Positions 11,405 to 24,971 of a stretch of 64,000 nucleotides of DNA are shown piece after piece. Made by a program: the position numbers and the translations under genes. The notes under the pieces were generated by a model. It did not search any database. It was not told the origin of the DNA and saw nothing but the letters and a program-made list of their open reading frames with translations. The stretch comes from Basidiobolus heterosporus B8920 (taxonomy: Eukaryota > Basidiobolomycota > Basidiobolomycetes > Basidiobolales > Basidiobolaceae), in contig JNET01034401.1 of assembly GCA_000697455.1 (NCBI GenBank), positions 62,001-126,000 on the forward strand, given 5' to 3'. Numbering within the stretch: position 1 is the stretch's first letter; the number at the start of each line of letters is the position of its first letter.

Positions 11405-12463
11405 ATCATTTTTCCTATTCAACAAATGTATGAGATAATCTTTGGGGGCAGATTTGGCGGAAACCAAGTTATAACTGGCTGATATTTTTATTGCGATTTC
11501 GTTTATGAAGGTTTATTGGGTCAGTAGTTACCTTAATTATGTTCATCACCTCTACGCTACCCTACACTACACCGTACTTGACAACTCTACATTTTTCATA
11601 CTTCAACTGTGCTCTCAATATTCGGTGTGTCCATTGAACATATCAAAAATACATAACGAAGATAAACTAAGCAGTTTGCTCGCTACAGCTTTCATCTATA
11701 GCGAAGTGGAGTATTCACATTTCTATTCAGCATCCTAACTGGTTTGATGACCAAAGACATTGTCACAATGGCTGTGCTTTCTGTCTTAACAATAGCTTTT
11801 CATTACCTTTCCTATACCTTGCTACACACAAATAACGATCAAGGGCGATATGGTAGGATCGGTTATCGGGGCACTATTTGCTACTTTACCATATTAGCTA
11901 AATTTATTTGTTAATGCTCACTTGATGTTATTCGTATGAGCAGGCTAGATCCTCTTTGGGTTAGAATCTGGTTTTTTCTGGCTAGATTTTCCTTGATCCA
12001 TATTCAGTATTTATCGTGCATTTATTCACTATTTAGTTGGATTTCCTGAGTGTACCAACCAATGACATATCTTTCAAATAGCCAGTTGTCCATTCCTAAT
12101 TCTGGCTGGATCTGTTGAGACAAAACTTGCTTCCCCATTTTAACTGATTATTGAAGTACACTATTGTGATTTGACACCAAGTTCTTCACTCGTTTCTGCG
12201 CGTTTATTTTCCTTACTCCAGAGCAGGCTTCTCAATACTTTCTGTTCCATCAATTAACTAGAATATTCGTCTTAATAGTAACTGATATTTTTGAAAGTTC
12301 GAGTTTTACTATACTGTGTTCATACATTCTTATAATCTCCTCAAGCCCATCTTTAACTAGTTAGTAAAAAAACTCTCCAAAAACATCTTGGCAAACGTTT
12401 CCAATTTAGAGCCTTCTTACCGCCGCAACGTAATCCATAGCGGCCATCGCGATATCTATAACT
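11405..12463. other. divergent intergenic region
   Basis: About 1.06 kb between the divergent isomerase (-) and LIM-binding (+) genes. No coding potential with recognisable features is seen. Confidence 0.4.
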
Positions 12464-14341
12464 ATGTCTACCACACAATTTGTTGCTACCTCCGCACAAT
12501 TGCAAATGCTGAAACAAAGACAGCAACAGCTTTTAGCTAATCAGGCTGCGTTACGTAAAGCACAACTTGGAAGGGGTAATCAGCCAATGTCTAATCAGGG
12601 AATGATAAATCAAGCGATGATGGCAAATCAAGCCATGTTGAACAATCAAGTTATGATGGCCAATCAGGCAATGACAGGATTAAATCGCGCAGGTCAACCT
12701 GCAATCTCGGTTCCTAATTCCCATCCAGGCCAAGCCGCTCAGACTGCAATCACGGTCCCACAGAACATTTCACAGCCTATTAGCCAGCCTGGTCCACAAA
12801 TAGCCGCTACGAATAGTGGTGTTTCTACTTCGCCTATTTCCACGTCTGCTGCTTCCGCCGTTTCTCGCGCCACGTCAGTTCCGACCACATCCGTTGGTGC
12901 TGCTGCTAGTATGACTATGTAAGCATAGGGTTAAGTGATCCCGTTTTACACCTTGAGGCTAACCCATTCTTTCTATTGCATATTGTCTATAGGCCATCAG
13001 GTCCGGGAAGCGCGATTATGAAAGTAATACAATACTCTGAGCAACTAGCCGGAAAGGGGGAGGTATATTTGATTTATTTATGTTGATTTATAGAAAATCA
13101 GTTTTCATAAATCAAAATTCGTTCTAGGATGAGAACTTACAATTAGCTAACCATTGGAACAAGATAATGACCGAATATTTTGTACCAAGTGGATTAATGA
13201 AATACACACTTTGCCACTCACAGCTGAAAGACACGAAGACTTTCGGTAATATCGAATGCTAATATTTTGCCGATGTATCTTTACTAACACCATTATCAGA
13301 TCTACCGACCAACTTACTAGCAAGATTCTACTTGATAAACTACGAATCTGGGGTTACTGATATTCAATTAGTCCTAGAAAACCCTGTAGAATTTACTCTT
13401 CCCAATGGGTATCATGTTGTAGAATGTGCTCGCGCAGCCTTTGTATATCATTATTGGGATGGGACTCAGGTAAGCTTTCGTATCTGTAAAATTTAGAATC
13501 TTGGTTTTTCTTAACATACTTTGGATTTAGGTCTATGCTAATGGCACACTCAAAGTAACACTCAATTCCCAATTTAAATTTGAGCTGTTTGAATTTGTCA
13601 CAACCCAATATACCGAATTACTTCGCCGTGGTTTACTGTTGGCTTTAGCACAGTCACACAACGAAGGAAAAATTGACATACATCATCTACCCGATTCTCC
13701 TATTAACGATTATGGAGTTCCTATTCGTACAATGAGATGCTTAGAGGTAAATGTTAGATCTTTGTCACAGATGAATACTTGTATTTTATCTAAGCGTATA
13801 TTTTTAGATATCCGAAGTTATAACCGAAATGAGCGACCTAATATCTTACAGTTTCTCATCCAATCTTGGACCCATTCGTAAGTCATTATATTTTACATTT
13901 TCGTATACAATGTTATTAATGGCTGCATATCTTCTATACCATTGTTAGAGTCATTACAAAAATATGGAGAAATGTTGAGAAACGCAGGAGGAGTTGGCAA
14001 CAGTCCACATATTGGGCCAAATGGCTCTTCTACTACATCGGACACAAATACATCGCAAACTGGCGGAGTCAGTGACCGAACGAATGGAAATCCTATAGGC
14101 TCTACACAATCACAGGTTCAGACGACATCCATCTTAGGTTAACAATGTTATCTACAAGGAGAATCAACCTGATCGAGCTAACTTGTTGCTTCTTCATACA
14201 GGTAAAACCAAACACTCTTTAACAATCGACACCGAAAACAAAATGAAGAAAATCAAGATCGAGTCACCTCGTATACCCAAAAAACCAAAAACTCCTACTA
14301 CGCCTGGATTTAAAGGAAGACATTCACAGTCCGAGAAATAA
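12464..14341 (+). CDS. LIM-domain-binding transcription co-regulator (Ldb/Adn1/PtaB type)
   Basis: Seven exons can be joined with canonical borders into one protein with a Gln/Asn/Met/Ser-rich N-terminus of about 150 residues, a LIM-bind (NLI) core, and a basic Pro/Lys-rich tail. The core reads DLPTNLLARFY, INYESGVTDIQL, HVVECARAAFVYHYWDGTQ and YANGTLKV, which are hallmarks of the Ldb/SEUSS/PtaB family. In ascomycetes and yeasts such proteins (PtaB, Adn1, Mfg1) pair with LisH partners such as Som1/Flo8 and act in morphogenesis and adhesion downstream of PKA. The partner is not in this window. The tail contains KMKKIKIESPRIPKKPKTP, a likely nuclear localisation signal. Exon 1 starts at the only plausible ATG. 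Confidence 0.85.
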
Positions 14342-15813
14342 GTAAAGCACGGTAATACTAGTCTCTCATTTAATTTTTCCTGTTTTTGATATTATCAGTA
14401 TTTGCATCAGGGGTTTCCATATTTTTGCGCATTTCTCGTGACACTATCAAGTCATTCCTTCCACCTTTTGTTTCCTACAGCTTCTTGTGTATCTTCTACT
14501 TCATATCTCTAATCATCTTGGATGTGGTATTTTCATTTGGGTGGTTTTTTTCATGATGCTTTGTATAGTATTCCCAATCTACCTATTATCGTTCTCGCTT
14601 TTGATTGTTTATCAAAACTCTTCAAATCTCTTGGTGTATTTCTCTATGTTGAAGTCTTCGATCTAATCTTCAAACATTGTTGTCTTTGTTGGAAGTGCAA
14701 GATGGGTGAGTCTTATTATGAATTGGGTGAAGCAATTGTTTTACCTTAGTGCTGGTCATTCTTTCATTGTACACCTTAATTCTTAATAACTGCCCATAAC
14801 CTGGTTGCTTTGATATCAACAAAGAAATACATTACACTTTAGTTATGATTTGTTGAATATTCTCGTGATTACCGTTGCTATTTATTTGGCCCTATGAACT
14901 TGTTTCTCAGTTGGTTGGTTGTAACCATTTGGAAGGTCAAATCCTGAATTGGAGATTGGAATTAAAATCAATACTTTACGTATTTGATCGAGTTGTTTCC
15001 TAGCATAAATCTATCATTCTTTAGTATGGTCTATTCTTAATATTACAAGCTGCATGACATGATTTCTAGGAAGAAAAATATTCGTAATGTCATATCTTCT
15101 GCACAGAGAATCTAAAGCCACTCATTCGGGTGCTATTAATAGAAGTTTGGAAATAAGAAGGCACTTGTTGACATTGGAGTGATGGTATAGGGCTGAGGCA
15201 TGATACTTTATAAAGTCCTATAATTGAAGAGATGAGGGGCATCTTTTTAGGAGGATTAAAAATATTGGTTGTATGCTAGGTGAAAAATAGCCTTGAGTAA
15301 TGTTCCTATTGGGGTAGTCAGTTAAGCATTGATAGATATCTAGCTGACAAGAGCATTAGTCGATTACGTTGGAGTATCGATGGTTTGATAAGCATACATT
15401 AGTATGCTCTAGATAAGTGGGTTGTGTTCAGTCAAGCCGCTGTTCTTCCCAGGATCGATCTACAAGCAAGGGGTTTTCCATCTGATCGCCGATGAGATTG
15501 TGCGATCTTTCGTGATGTTTAAAGTGAACGTGCTAGAAACGACCTCCTCCCCAGTTAAATTCGCACATTCTCACTACAATGGGTAATACCAGGTTAATTT
15601 TTAATGATAATCAAATATACAGTAGCATTAGTTGGCTGCAGGAGCGGCATCTTTAGAGCTGCCAGTATCCCCTCATATGGTAAAGAAAATATTCCGAGAG
15701 TGGCTCACATTCATCATGGGTAGTACTCATTGGCTGCATCAACCTGTATTGTTTAAAGATTAGGGATGCGTTTGTTTACCTCGTTGATTCTTTAAAATAG
15801 CTTCATCAGTCAC

Positions 15814-15830
15814 ATATATATATATATATA
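15814..15830. repeat. (AT)n microsatellite
   Basis: A run of about eight AT units is visible directly. It is too short to be more than a simple repeat. Confidence 0.8.
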
Positions 15831-16389
15831 CAGTGAAATATCAATTGGCACATAGAAAGGATGGAAATTGTGATTATGTAATTTTGATAATTTTACTTGA
15901 TGGACCGTCTTTTTAGTTTGACACTTGGGACCGTTGTTACGGATGCCCACTGGAAACACGATAATCTAACATTCCTGCCACCTCAATCTCAGATTCAATT
16001 ATTTATCTTATCATGAGAAGTGACCAGACGCGCAGTAAATTTTCGATTTCTGAAACATTCCTTGATCAACATATATATATCATTTTCCATTTCAAGGATT
16101 TTATATTATCCATGACTTGTGTGGTATGAGTTTGGCTGCTTCCTATGATGCGATGCTATTAATGCAACCCTGATATGTGGGTATTTAAGTGTCGGGTTGG
16201 CATTCGTACTACACTCATTCATCTTTTCTTACTCTAACTCGCAGGACATTGAAAATCCTCCACATCTTCTTATCATTTCTCATAGCTTCTGACTTCAAAG
16301 CTCATCTAGACATTTTTCAATCTAATCTCTACTCATTCAGCGTGCATTTTTGCAAAATAGACGAACGACCAGACCAGGCCAGACCTGTG

Positions 16390-16399
16390 TATATATAAT
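16390..16399 (+). promoter_or_regulatory. TATA-box candidate of the WC-2 gene
   Basis: TATATATAAT lies 56 to 66 bases before the WC-2 start codon, in a sensible position for a core promoter with a short leader. Function is inferred from position only. Confidence 0.35.
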
Positions 16400-16455
16400 T
16401 CGCGCTCAATTAAGTTGTATAGGTTAAGAAATCTTTCAGTAATCTGGACCAAACC

Positions 16456-17676
16456 ATGGATAACTCTATTAGTCCACCGCTTGACCCCAACCTATTTCAA
16501 AGAGTACCAGAAAATATGATGAACTTTAATACGACTGTGAACGTATCCCAAAACATGAATATCTACAGTAGCAACTCTTATACCTCCGGTCCATCGTATG
16601 CTCCTACTTCTCAAGATCTAGCACAAAGCCTTATGACCGAGCAATCCCACACTACCGCAGAAGCACTCCTGCAAAATCCATTCAACAGGGGAGGTTGGCC
16701 TAGTCAATATTCTAATGAGCCCAGAGAGTTTTATTATGTGGTCAATCATTTGTGTAACTTTGTATACTGTTCCTCCTCACAAGAATTAACTGGATACAGT
16801 CCACAAGAGTTGGTCGGTAGAAGTATTACTGAATTTATTCATGACGATGATATTGACACATTTGTAAGGCAATTCAACGTGGGATTTACTCGTCAACAAT
16901 TTCGGCTCTACTATCGTTTTCGAAAGAAGAATGACGAATATATAATGTTAGAAGCTCAAGGACACTCGTATTATCAAGCAGAAGATCATCAGCGAAAATG
17001 CTTCTGTCTAGCTAGACCGTATCTCACTAAAACCACCAGTATACTGGATGCATTCTTACAAATCAAGATGGAAAATGAGATACTAAAACGGCAGTTGTCT
17101 GAACTTGGAAACCTTGTACAGGATAACAGCTGGATCGGTTCTAAGATCGTAGAAGATTTGGAACCTTTTCCCAACTTTTTGAACAATCATTCGTCACCAA
17201 AATCTACTATCCCAACCACTTGTGCAAACCAAGGAACCTCTGACATTAGTAAAGTTTCCATGGAGGTGAAAATAGCCAGTCCGGAGCAACATAAAAGGAG
17301 CTATTTATCAGATGAGAATTCTTGCGGTCAGGAAAGTAATATAAAGAGTCGGAAAAAGGTGAGATAGCCAATATATTTGCACTATATGTACTAGTACCCT
17401 ATACTCATATGTCGTCTAACAGAAGAAACAAAAGAACGATGAGTCCCTTGATCATGTCTGCACTGAATGCGGGACGGTTGAATCTCCTGAATGGAGGAAA
17501 GGTCCACAAGGACCCAAGACGTAAGCTACTACTTTGGATTATCCTGTTGGCTATGAGTATGAGTAATAACAACGATTTTTGCATTGAGATTGTGCAATGC
17601 TTGTGGGCTAAGGTGGGCAAAAAGAGCTAAAAGAGAGCTACAAACTTTTAGAAACGAAGATACTAATAGCTCTTGA
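16456..17676 (+). CDS. wc-2: White-collar-2 type PAS/GATA transcription factor
   Basis: Protein of about 362 residues in three exons (16456-17358, 17423-17520, 17589-17676), joins in phase. Residues 1-85 are Ser/Asn/Gln-rich. Residues 90-190 form one PAS domain ([19 protein letters not shown] is the diagnostic part). A short helical segment follows at about 195-220, and a GATA zinc finger sits at 314-339 with Cys pairs 314/317 and 336/339 (CX2CX18CX2C) and the [17 protein letters not shown] core. This is the arrangement of WC-2, the partner of the WC-1 photoreceptor in blue-light sensing. The PAS lacks the LOV motif GRNCRFLQ, so this is not WC-1. The last intron splits the zinc finger. Early-diverging fungi often have several WC-2 copies with distinct roles. 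Confidence 0.92.
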
Positions 17677-19445
17677 CTGGTCGGTTCCCATTCGACGTGG
17701 TTACTAGGCCTGACTGTGATCATACCAATCTTTGACTAAATGTGGTATATTCCATCTTGTACATAACTTTCTAAATTACATTAGATAAATATGACTCTCG
17801 CAGAAAATAGACACCCGCACACATGATGTTTTTCTAAATTACCATGTCCAAGCATCCTAACCTTTCTATTTCTTAATCTGGTGTTCGCCACATGTGAAGA
17901 ATCCAGTCATTAACATATTTTTTAAACAAACCTTGGCTTGTATCATTCCCTGATATTATCAAAGCCCTCCCATCGTGTTTGATTCTTGATAATGAAGCCA
18001 TCACCTTTTCTACATAGTTACAAAAAATGAGATTAAAGTAAAAACCGAACATGACGCAGCATCTCACTTATTAGATCAACCCCTAATTATATCGTGATGC
18101 TGAAGTCCATGGAGCCATGGAAGAAACATGGCCAATCATGAATCTTACAAGAGGCTATGATGTAACTCGTAGAAGCATCAATCTCGCCACACTAATCGCA
18201 TTGCAAGTGACCACAAAAATATCAGAATTTCTATGGTCCAGATAGGAGGTCCTTGAGATACTGGTGATGACTCCCCATAGCCTAATAATAGGAAACATTC
18301 AACACTGCATCAACCTACTTCCCTGATATACTTCATCTGCAATCACTTCAAATACATCCAGGAATTCGGCATTAACCCCTGATTTTTTCCTGAATCAACA
18401 CTGGATCTGGGATTTTTGATTACATAAGGTGTTGGTCCTCATTATGGTATACGGGCAAAGGGGCGCTATCAGGCATTGAGAAGACATGAGGCAGATCAAT
18501 AGACTTGAAACTCTCCACAGGAGACATTCATCACAATAGGATCTTTATAAATTCCTAATCTTAGCCGAAGTTGATTTACAATCAGTTGAAACCCCGTTGA
18601 TGAGATTGCATGAGGCATCCTTAGATGATTAGATGACCTATACTATGCAGTGTCAATGCATCCTATTTTAAAGCATTAGGTTGAGTTACCTGATTACCAA
18701 GTCATGCTAGCACCATGTCTTATGAGCTCAACAAATGAGAAAATAATCTTTACACTAACGTAATTGTTGAATACTCAATCAATTTGCACCTTAGAATAAA
18801 TTAAAACTACTGTGTTCTTTTATTGGCAACAGGCTATGCCATTTCTCAAAAGCATGGTTTTTATACAACGCAAATACTGATCGGGATTTGATCAATGCTA
18901 CACAAGGGAGTACATACAATTTGAACATGAACATTCTCTACAAGGACAGACTTTCCAGATATTAGACTGCTGAAGTTGTGTCATTGGATGCTGAAAGAAC
19001 ATGCTTTAGATTCAAAATTTTCTAGATATATTCGTGAGATATCTATGTTAAAAGACACTGGTTTATTTTCAGTGAATGAAGTAAATGAATAATATCACGT
19101 GTTGTACATTCATTGCTTATAACACTCATGTAATGGTGAGACCATTTGTTAAGATTAGCATCCCAAGTAATTGTGAGAAATTGGTATTGGCAACGGGGAT
19201 ATTATTAAATGGAAATAGATCAAGTACTACAATTACATCCATAGTTATAAATACGGTTTTAGTCCGAATGTTTACAGTAGAGTGGTTAAATTGAACCAGC
19301 GCCTTTACTAAGTAAACTTCTAGAATACTCTACTTGTGACTCTGAACATAAAGGTTAAACTTTCAGAATGATTCGGTCCAAAGATTTGGTCAATTCCTCG
19401 GCCTCGTGTTCTTCCAAAGTTTCAGGTGACTTGACAATGGCTGGA
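17677..19445. other. intergenic between convergent genes
   Basis: About 1.8 kb between the convergent WC-2 and sirtuin genes. Only short open frames with no recognisable domain are present, on both strands. I looked for transposase or reverse transcriptase motifs and saw none. Confidence 0.4.
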
Positions 19446-20955
<1,510 letters not shown>

Positions 20956-21494
20956 GCTGAGGAAAAGGAGGTTGTTTTTCGAAAGCTACTCTATTAGAAA
21001 TTAACTTGGCTCATTCACTAGTCAATATATGGGAATTTTCTTCAAATAAAACTACTCATTTAATCCAATTTTTACATAAGTTTCTTACTACAATAGTCAA
21101 AATCTGTAGCGGACTACTATATCAATCTGCCGACATTAGCTAAAGTGGCGAATCACCGTATCATAAGAGCTTGAATAAATAGGACGCTAATTTCGAGAAA
21201 AAAATTGATTTTTATAAAATATCACGTGGAAGATCAAGAAAAAAGGGATCCTCAATACATGGACGAAGGAACGAATTCGATGGGATGGGGGGACTCGGGG
21301 GTCCGTGATAAAACTAAGCGACATGCGCAATAAGGCTTCCCCCTTTTCCGATAGTGGATTTTTTGCCCTGTGTTAGATAAGCGTAAGTCATCAATTTCAT
21401 TAAAGTAATTTAGTTCAGTTGGATGGATGGACCTGTCGATTATATCTGATACACATGAACCTTATTAACAGTATCTTGTTCTAGTCACACAGTC
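20956..21494. other. divergent intergenic region
   Basis: Shared upstream region of the sirtuin (-) and eS7 (+) genes. A G-rich tract sits near 21.28 kb and pyrimidine-rich sequence near 21.34 kb, common in ribosomal protein promoters, but no defined element can be claimed. Confidence 0.4.
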
Positions 21495-22144
21495 ATGTCT
21501 GCCGCTAACAAGATCGTCAAGCCCACCGGCGCTGCCCCTGCTGATGAGACCGAACTTATGGTCGCCCAAGCTATTTTCGACTTGGAAAACAACGTTCCTG
21601 AGTTGAAGAAGGAGCTCCGTCCCCTTCAAATCTCCGCCGCCAAGGAGGTATTTCTCTCACTGTAGTATTAATGGATACATATGAGTTGTTGACTTAATGT
21701 TGTACCTTTCAGATTGAAATCGGTGCTGGTAAGAAGGCCATCGTTGTCTTTGTCCCTGTTCCTTTGTATAAGGCTTTGACCAAGGTTCAACAAAGACTTA
21801 CCCGTGAATTGGAGAAGAAGTTCTCTGACCGTCACGTCTTGTTCCTTGCCCAACGTCGTATCATGCGCAAGCCTACTCGTCGCTCTCGTGCCAAGCAAGC
21901 CCGCCCCAGATCTCGTACTTTGACTGCCGTTCACGAAAAGATTCTTGACGATGTCGTCTTCCCTACCGAAATCATTGGCAAGCGTACTCGCGTTAAGGTT
22001 GATGGTAGCAAGGTTACCAAGGTCTTCCTTGACAACAAGGATTCCGGTTCCCTTGAATACAAGCTTGATACTTTCTCCGCTGTTTACAAGAAGTTGACCG
22101 GTAAGGATGTCGTTTTCGAATTCCCTACCCAACAACTCGAATAA
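21495..22144 (+). CDS. RPS7: 40S ribosomal protein eS7
   Basis: Small-subunit ribosomal protein of 194 residues in two exons (21495-21647 and 21713-22144) with an intron of 65 bases in phase 0. The start gives [15 protein letters not shown]. Motifs typical of eS7 are all there: [83 protein letters not shown] and the [11 protein letters not shown] strand. Codon use is clearly biased to C-ending codons (GCC, GTC, CGT, AAG), unlike most neighbours, as expected of a highly expressed gene. The protein takes part in small-subunit assembly and lies on the solvent side of the 40S subunit. Confidence 0.97.
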
Positions 22145-22390
22145 ATTTTCCCGCCGTGTACTGGAAGGTTTCTCTTGTTTGAAAAGAATACTGCTTAGTG
22201 GATTCTTTTTGTGATAGCTCATCTAAATAAACATCTAATTAACCAGTAGTTGCTGCTAATTTTCAACGTTTATGTTAGTTTTATTATTTCAGTGGAATCT
22301 GTAAATTTTTCTTTAATACTTCAACTGCCTTAACGATATAACGAGCAGTAAATCTGTGCTATATTGGAGATATTCATCAATAGTGACAAG

Positions 22391-22726
22391 CTATAATTCA
22401 CCAAGATGTATATTTTGTGTATTATGTAGCTGCTTTACTTCCCTAACTTCATTGACTTCGGAGATATGCTCATCCAGTCTGAAATTCGCGGCCAGCACGT
22501 TTGGCATGCTGGCACTAAAGCCTTGCAAAAGAGTGTCGAATCTCGAGCGAATGCTTCCTCCGTTTTCAATCACTTTTTGCTCCAAAGTTTCCTGATACCC
22601 TGAAGGAGCTGTGTCCTTTAGTTCGATGAGGAATTTTCCAAAATTTGACATGATGGTTTGCTCGTATGTGAAGACTGAATTGATACAAAACAAAGTAGCT
22701 AATGAGAAAAAGTATAGCTTGCGCAT
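22391..22726 (-). CDS. secreted peptidase inhibitor I9 domain protein
   Basis: Single-exon protein of 111 residues. The N-terminus MRKLYFFSLATLFCINSVF is a signal peptide with likely cleavage after the hydrophobic run. The rest is one inhibitor-I9 domain: FLIELKDTAPSGYQETL, IENGGSIRSRFDTLLQGFSASMP and a final strand region. I9 domains are the propeptides of subtilisins, but stand-alone forms such as yeast Pbi2 inhibit vacuolar proteinase B. Here there is no protease domain downstream, and the signal peptide points to the secretory path or vacuole rather than the cytosol. Convergent with eS7, 246 bases away. Confidence 0.75.
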   Translation of the reverse strand: MRKLYFFSLATLFCINSVFTYEQTIMSNFGKFLIELKDTAPSGYQETLEQKVIENGGSIRSRFDTLLQGFSASMPNVLAANFRLDEHISEVNEVREVKQLHNTQNIHLGEL

Positions 22727-23355
22727 TCGACCTGAGCTACTACCAGAATAACCATTGCCATGGTTTTGAGGTGAAGACTATTCCTTGTGGAACCAATTTT
22801 ATGGATGACGTGTGTTAAACTGGTAGGTAAATTCATGTCCTATTGCTGCTTGACGAGCTATTCGTAAGGAAACCATGAGCCATAATAACCGCGTGAATAC
22901 CAAACACGAATGACTAGTTTAGTAGTATTTGGTAGATCTTGAGTATGCTAATTAATTACCCAAATACTGGGGATATTAACAACTGGAGAAAATCACTGTA
23001 ACTGTGCAGTCTGCGCAACGATTTAATTTCATGTGGTTATTTTACTGTCCACTAATAGATGATATTTTTCTTTACTTAGCTTTAATGGATTCATTCAATT
23101 CAGTTTGATGATGTACCCCGGATTTCGGCTTGGGATTTCTGGTAAAATTATATGAATTAAATGTTTCAATATGTCGGTTCGAATCTCGATGTGTATCTCT
23201 ACTTTCACTATCACAAGTATCGAATTGTTATATCTGCCGTGTTCTTACAGTGCGTGCCACCTCTGTATGGTTTGTTGTGGCATCTTCGGTTTGTCGGTGT
23301 ATCCAAGGTATTTATCACATTAGTTGGATTACCGGTTTGATTTCGCACCTTAGCC
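22727..23355. other. intergenic
   Basis: No gene is supported. One tRNA-like B-box string near 23.17 kb was examined and set aside. The stretch holds the promoter of the I9 gene and the 3' side of the nucleotidyltransferase gene. Confidence 0.4.
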
Positions 23356-24971
23356 TTAGTTTGAGTTGGAGTTCGTTTTGGATCTTGTTAAACTCGTGGC
23401 AGTAGTGTGCTTTTTAGAATCTGACTTGGAATCTAACCGTGTACCTGAAAGGGGTTCTGCAACAGTCGAATGAATATTAGACAGCTCTCTGTCCGTATAG
23501 GGTGTATAGTTCTGGTCTTTATCAAAAAGTTGCTCCAAAGTACACGTGTCAGACCCCAAAAGACTAACAGCTCGTTTCATCTCTTGTATGAGCTTTGCCT
23601 CACCACGAGTACTCGCCGTAGGCGCAACATTACGCTCCACATCAAATGGATCTTCAACATATAGTAGGTTTATACATTTCATCCAAGCATCTTTCACGGG
23701 CATAAAGCCGCCGGTACGGATTGAAATAACTGGTTTGGAGATTGAAACAGCCCGTATATAGAAGATACAGAAGTGAAAGAACGACCCACGTGGGGTTGGA
23801 TTAGTTGAATCGGAAGGTTTTTTAAACAACAATGAAAGTATATCAAGATCTCTGAGATATGAAATATCTGCGAAACCCATCTTAGTTTTCCTTCCACTTC
23901 CTCTACGCTGTTTAGATGTTCCAAGACTAACCGGTATGATGGTTCCCTCTTCATTCAAATCCAGACTTATTTGTTGGAGTGAAGGCAAAATCGGTTCATC
24001 AAAGTTTTGAAGAAAGAATATTACCGTTAGAGTATAGCAATATGAGCTATATGTGTTTTATATACGCGTTAAGCTTGTGTGGTAGGACAGTTTAACACCA
24101 TGAAAATATTTACCATCTTTTGATGAATTAATACCCCGACGCTTCGCCCAGTACTAAGAAGTATGATTGATGGAAGTAAAGATTGAGAGATCAACAGAAT
24201 AGACAAGAACCTTAATTAGCATGATCAACGTCTTAATCCTGCCATCAATTGAAAGATACGCCTTGATCATTTGAGAGTTGTGAAGACCAAGCAAGTTGTT
24301 GATGCTAATATCACATGAGAGGTGGCTATTGAGTCGATATAGTGAGTGCTATGACATATTGTAGTCTTTGAAGAATGATTGTATAACTTACTACCATGGA
24401 TCGAAAAATCTAACAATCGGTACTCTAGCATTTGGAATAGAAACAACGTTTCGCATGTCAACTGCCAAGTTGAAAACTAAGTACGTCTGCCAAATACCAA
24501 ATCCATACCACACGAACCTTCACGGAATAAGTCTGCCAGTATCCGTACGTTAATCTCAGTATCCATCTGGTCAGTTGCAAGCACAATATCGCAATCGCTT
24601 TCGTCAAGAACTTTGAAGAACTAGAAACAAAAAGCAGTTGGTAACAATATAGTCTATTACGAATAATTTGTACTTACCCAAACAAATGAGCAGTAATTTG
24701 TTTTTCCGGTAAACGCAACTCCAAGATATATTGAATTTTGCTTCGGAATCGTACTCTGCGTTCGAGAGCTTCGTCAAGGGAAATAATGGTCTGATAAATA
24801 GTGACTGTCAATTTTGGTTAATACTATGCGAGCTCACTGAAGGTTCTCCACCTTTGACAAACTAGTTGCTTGATTATTTAGTTCTTCGAGATTTCGTAAG
24901 TAGTTGTTATGATATTGTTGTGGAAGACCAACAGCAACATGTAGGGTTGCTAGGTTTAGAGTACTTTCCAT
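23356..24971 (-). CDS. Cid1-type nucleotidyltransferase / non-canonical poly(A) polymerase
   Basis: A multi-exon gene of the Cid1/Cid13/TENT2 family, which adds A or U residues to RNA 3' ends. Reading from the start at 24971, blocks include SLDEALERRVRFR, an acidic DESDCDIVLATD (candidate catalytic Asp-x-Asp), FNLAVDMRNVVSIP, ARVPIVRFFDP, CDISINNLLGLHNSQMIKAYL, IDGRIKTLIMLIKYWAKRRGIN, SYCYTLTVIFFLQ, SKPVISIRTGG and LYVEDPFDVERNVAPTA. These match the catalytic palm, central domain and PAP-associated segment in order. The tail is Ser/Thr/Lys-rich. Two points are odd: the usual GSxxxG nucleotide motif before the Asp pair is not plain in any splice I tried, and the join before SYCYTL does not keep phase cleanly. 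The gene model there is uncertain, or the gene is partly decayed. Confidence 0.75.

Larger units (their letters stand above)
14342..16455. other. long intergenic region upstream of the WC-2 gene
   Basis: About 2.1 kb without a recognisable gene. It holds T-rich and A-rich stretches, a TA microsatellite near 15.82 kb and a TATA-like site near 16.39 kb. Its length would suit an extended regulatory region for the light-response factor that follows. Confidence 0.4.

Noticed and set aside
14522-14749. Plus-strand open frame, hydrophobic with some Cys
   Set aside because: Starts without a good context in T-rich sequence after the LIM-binding gene; composition explains the hydrophobic look.
19085-19294. 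Plus-strand open frame in the convergent gap
   Set aside because: No recognisable domain, not supported by neighbours or introns.
23163-23182. tRNA-like B-box string GGTTCGAATC
   Set aside because: The flanking bases do not form a T-arm stem and no A-box or acceptor stem was found nearby.
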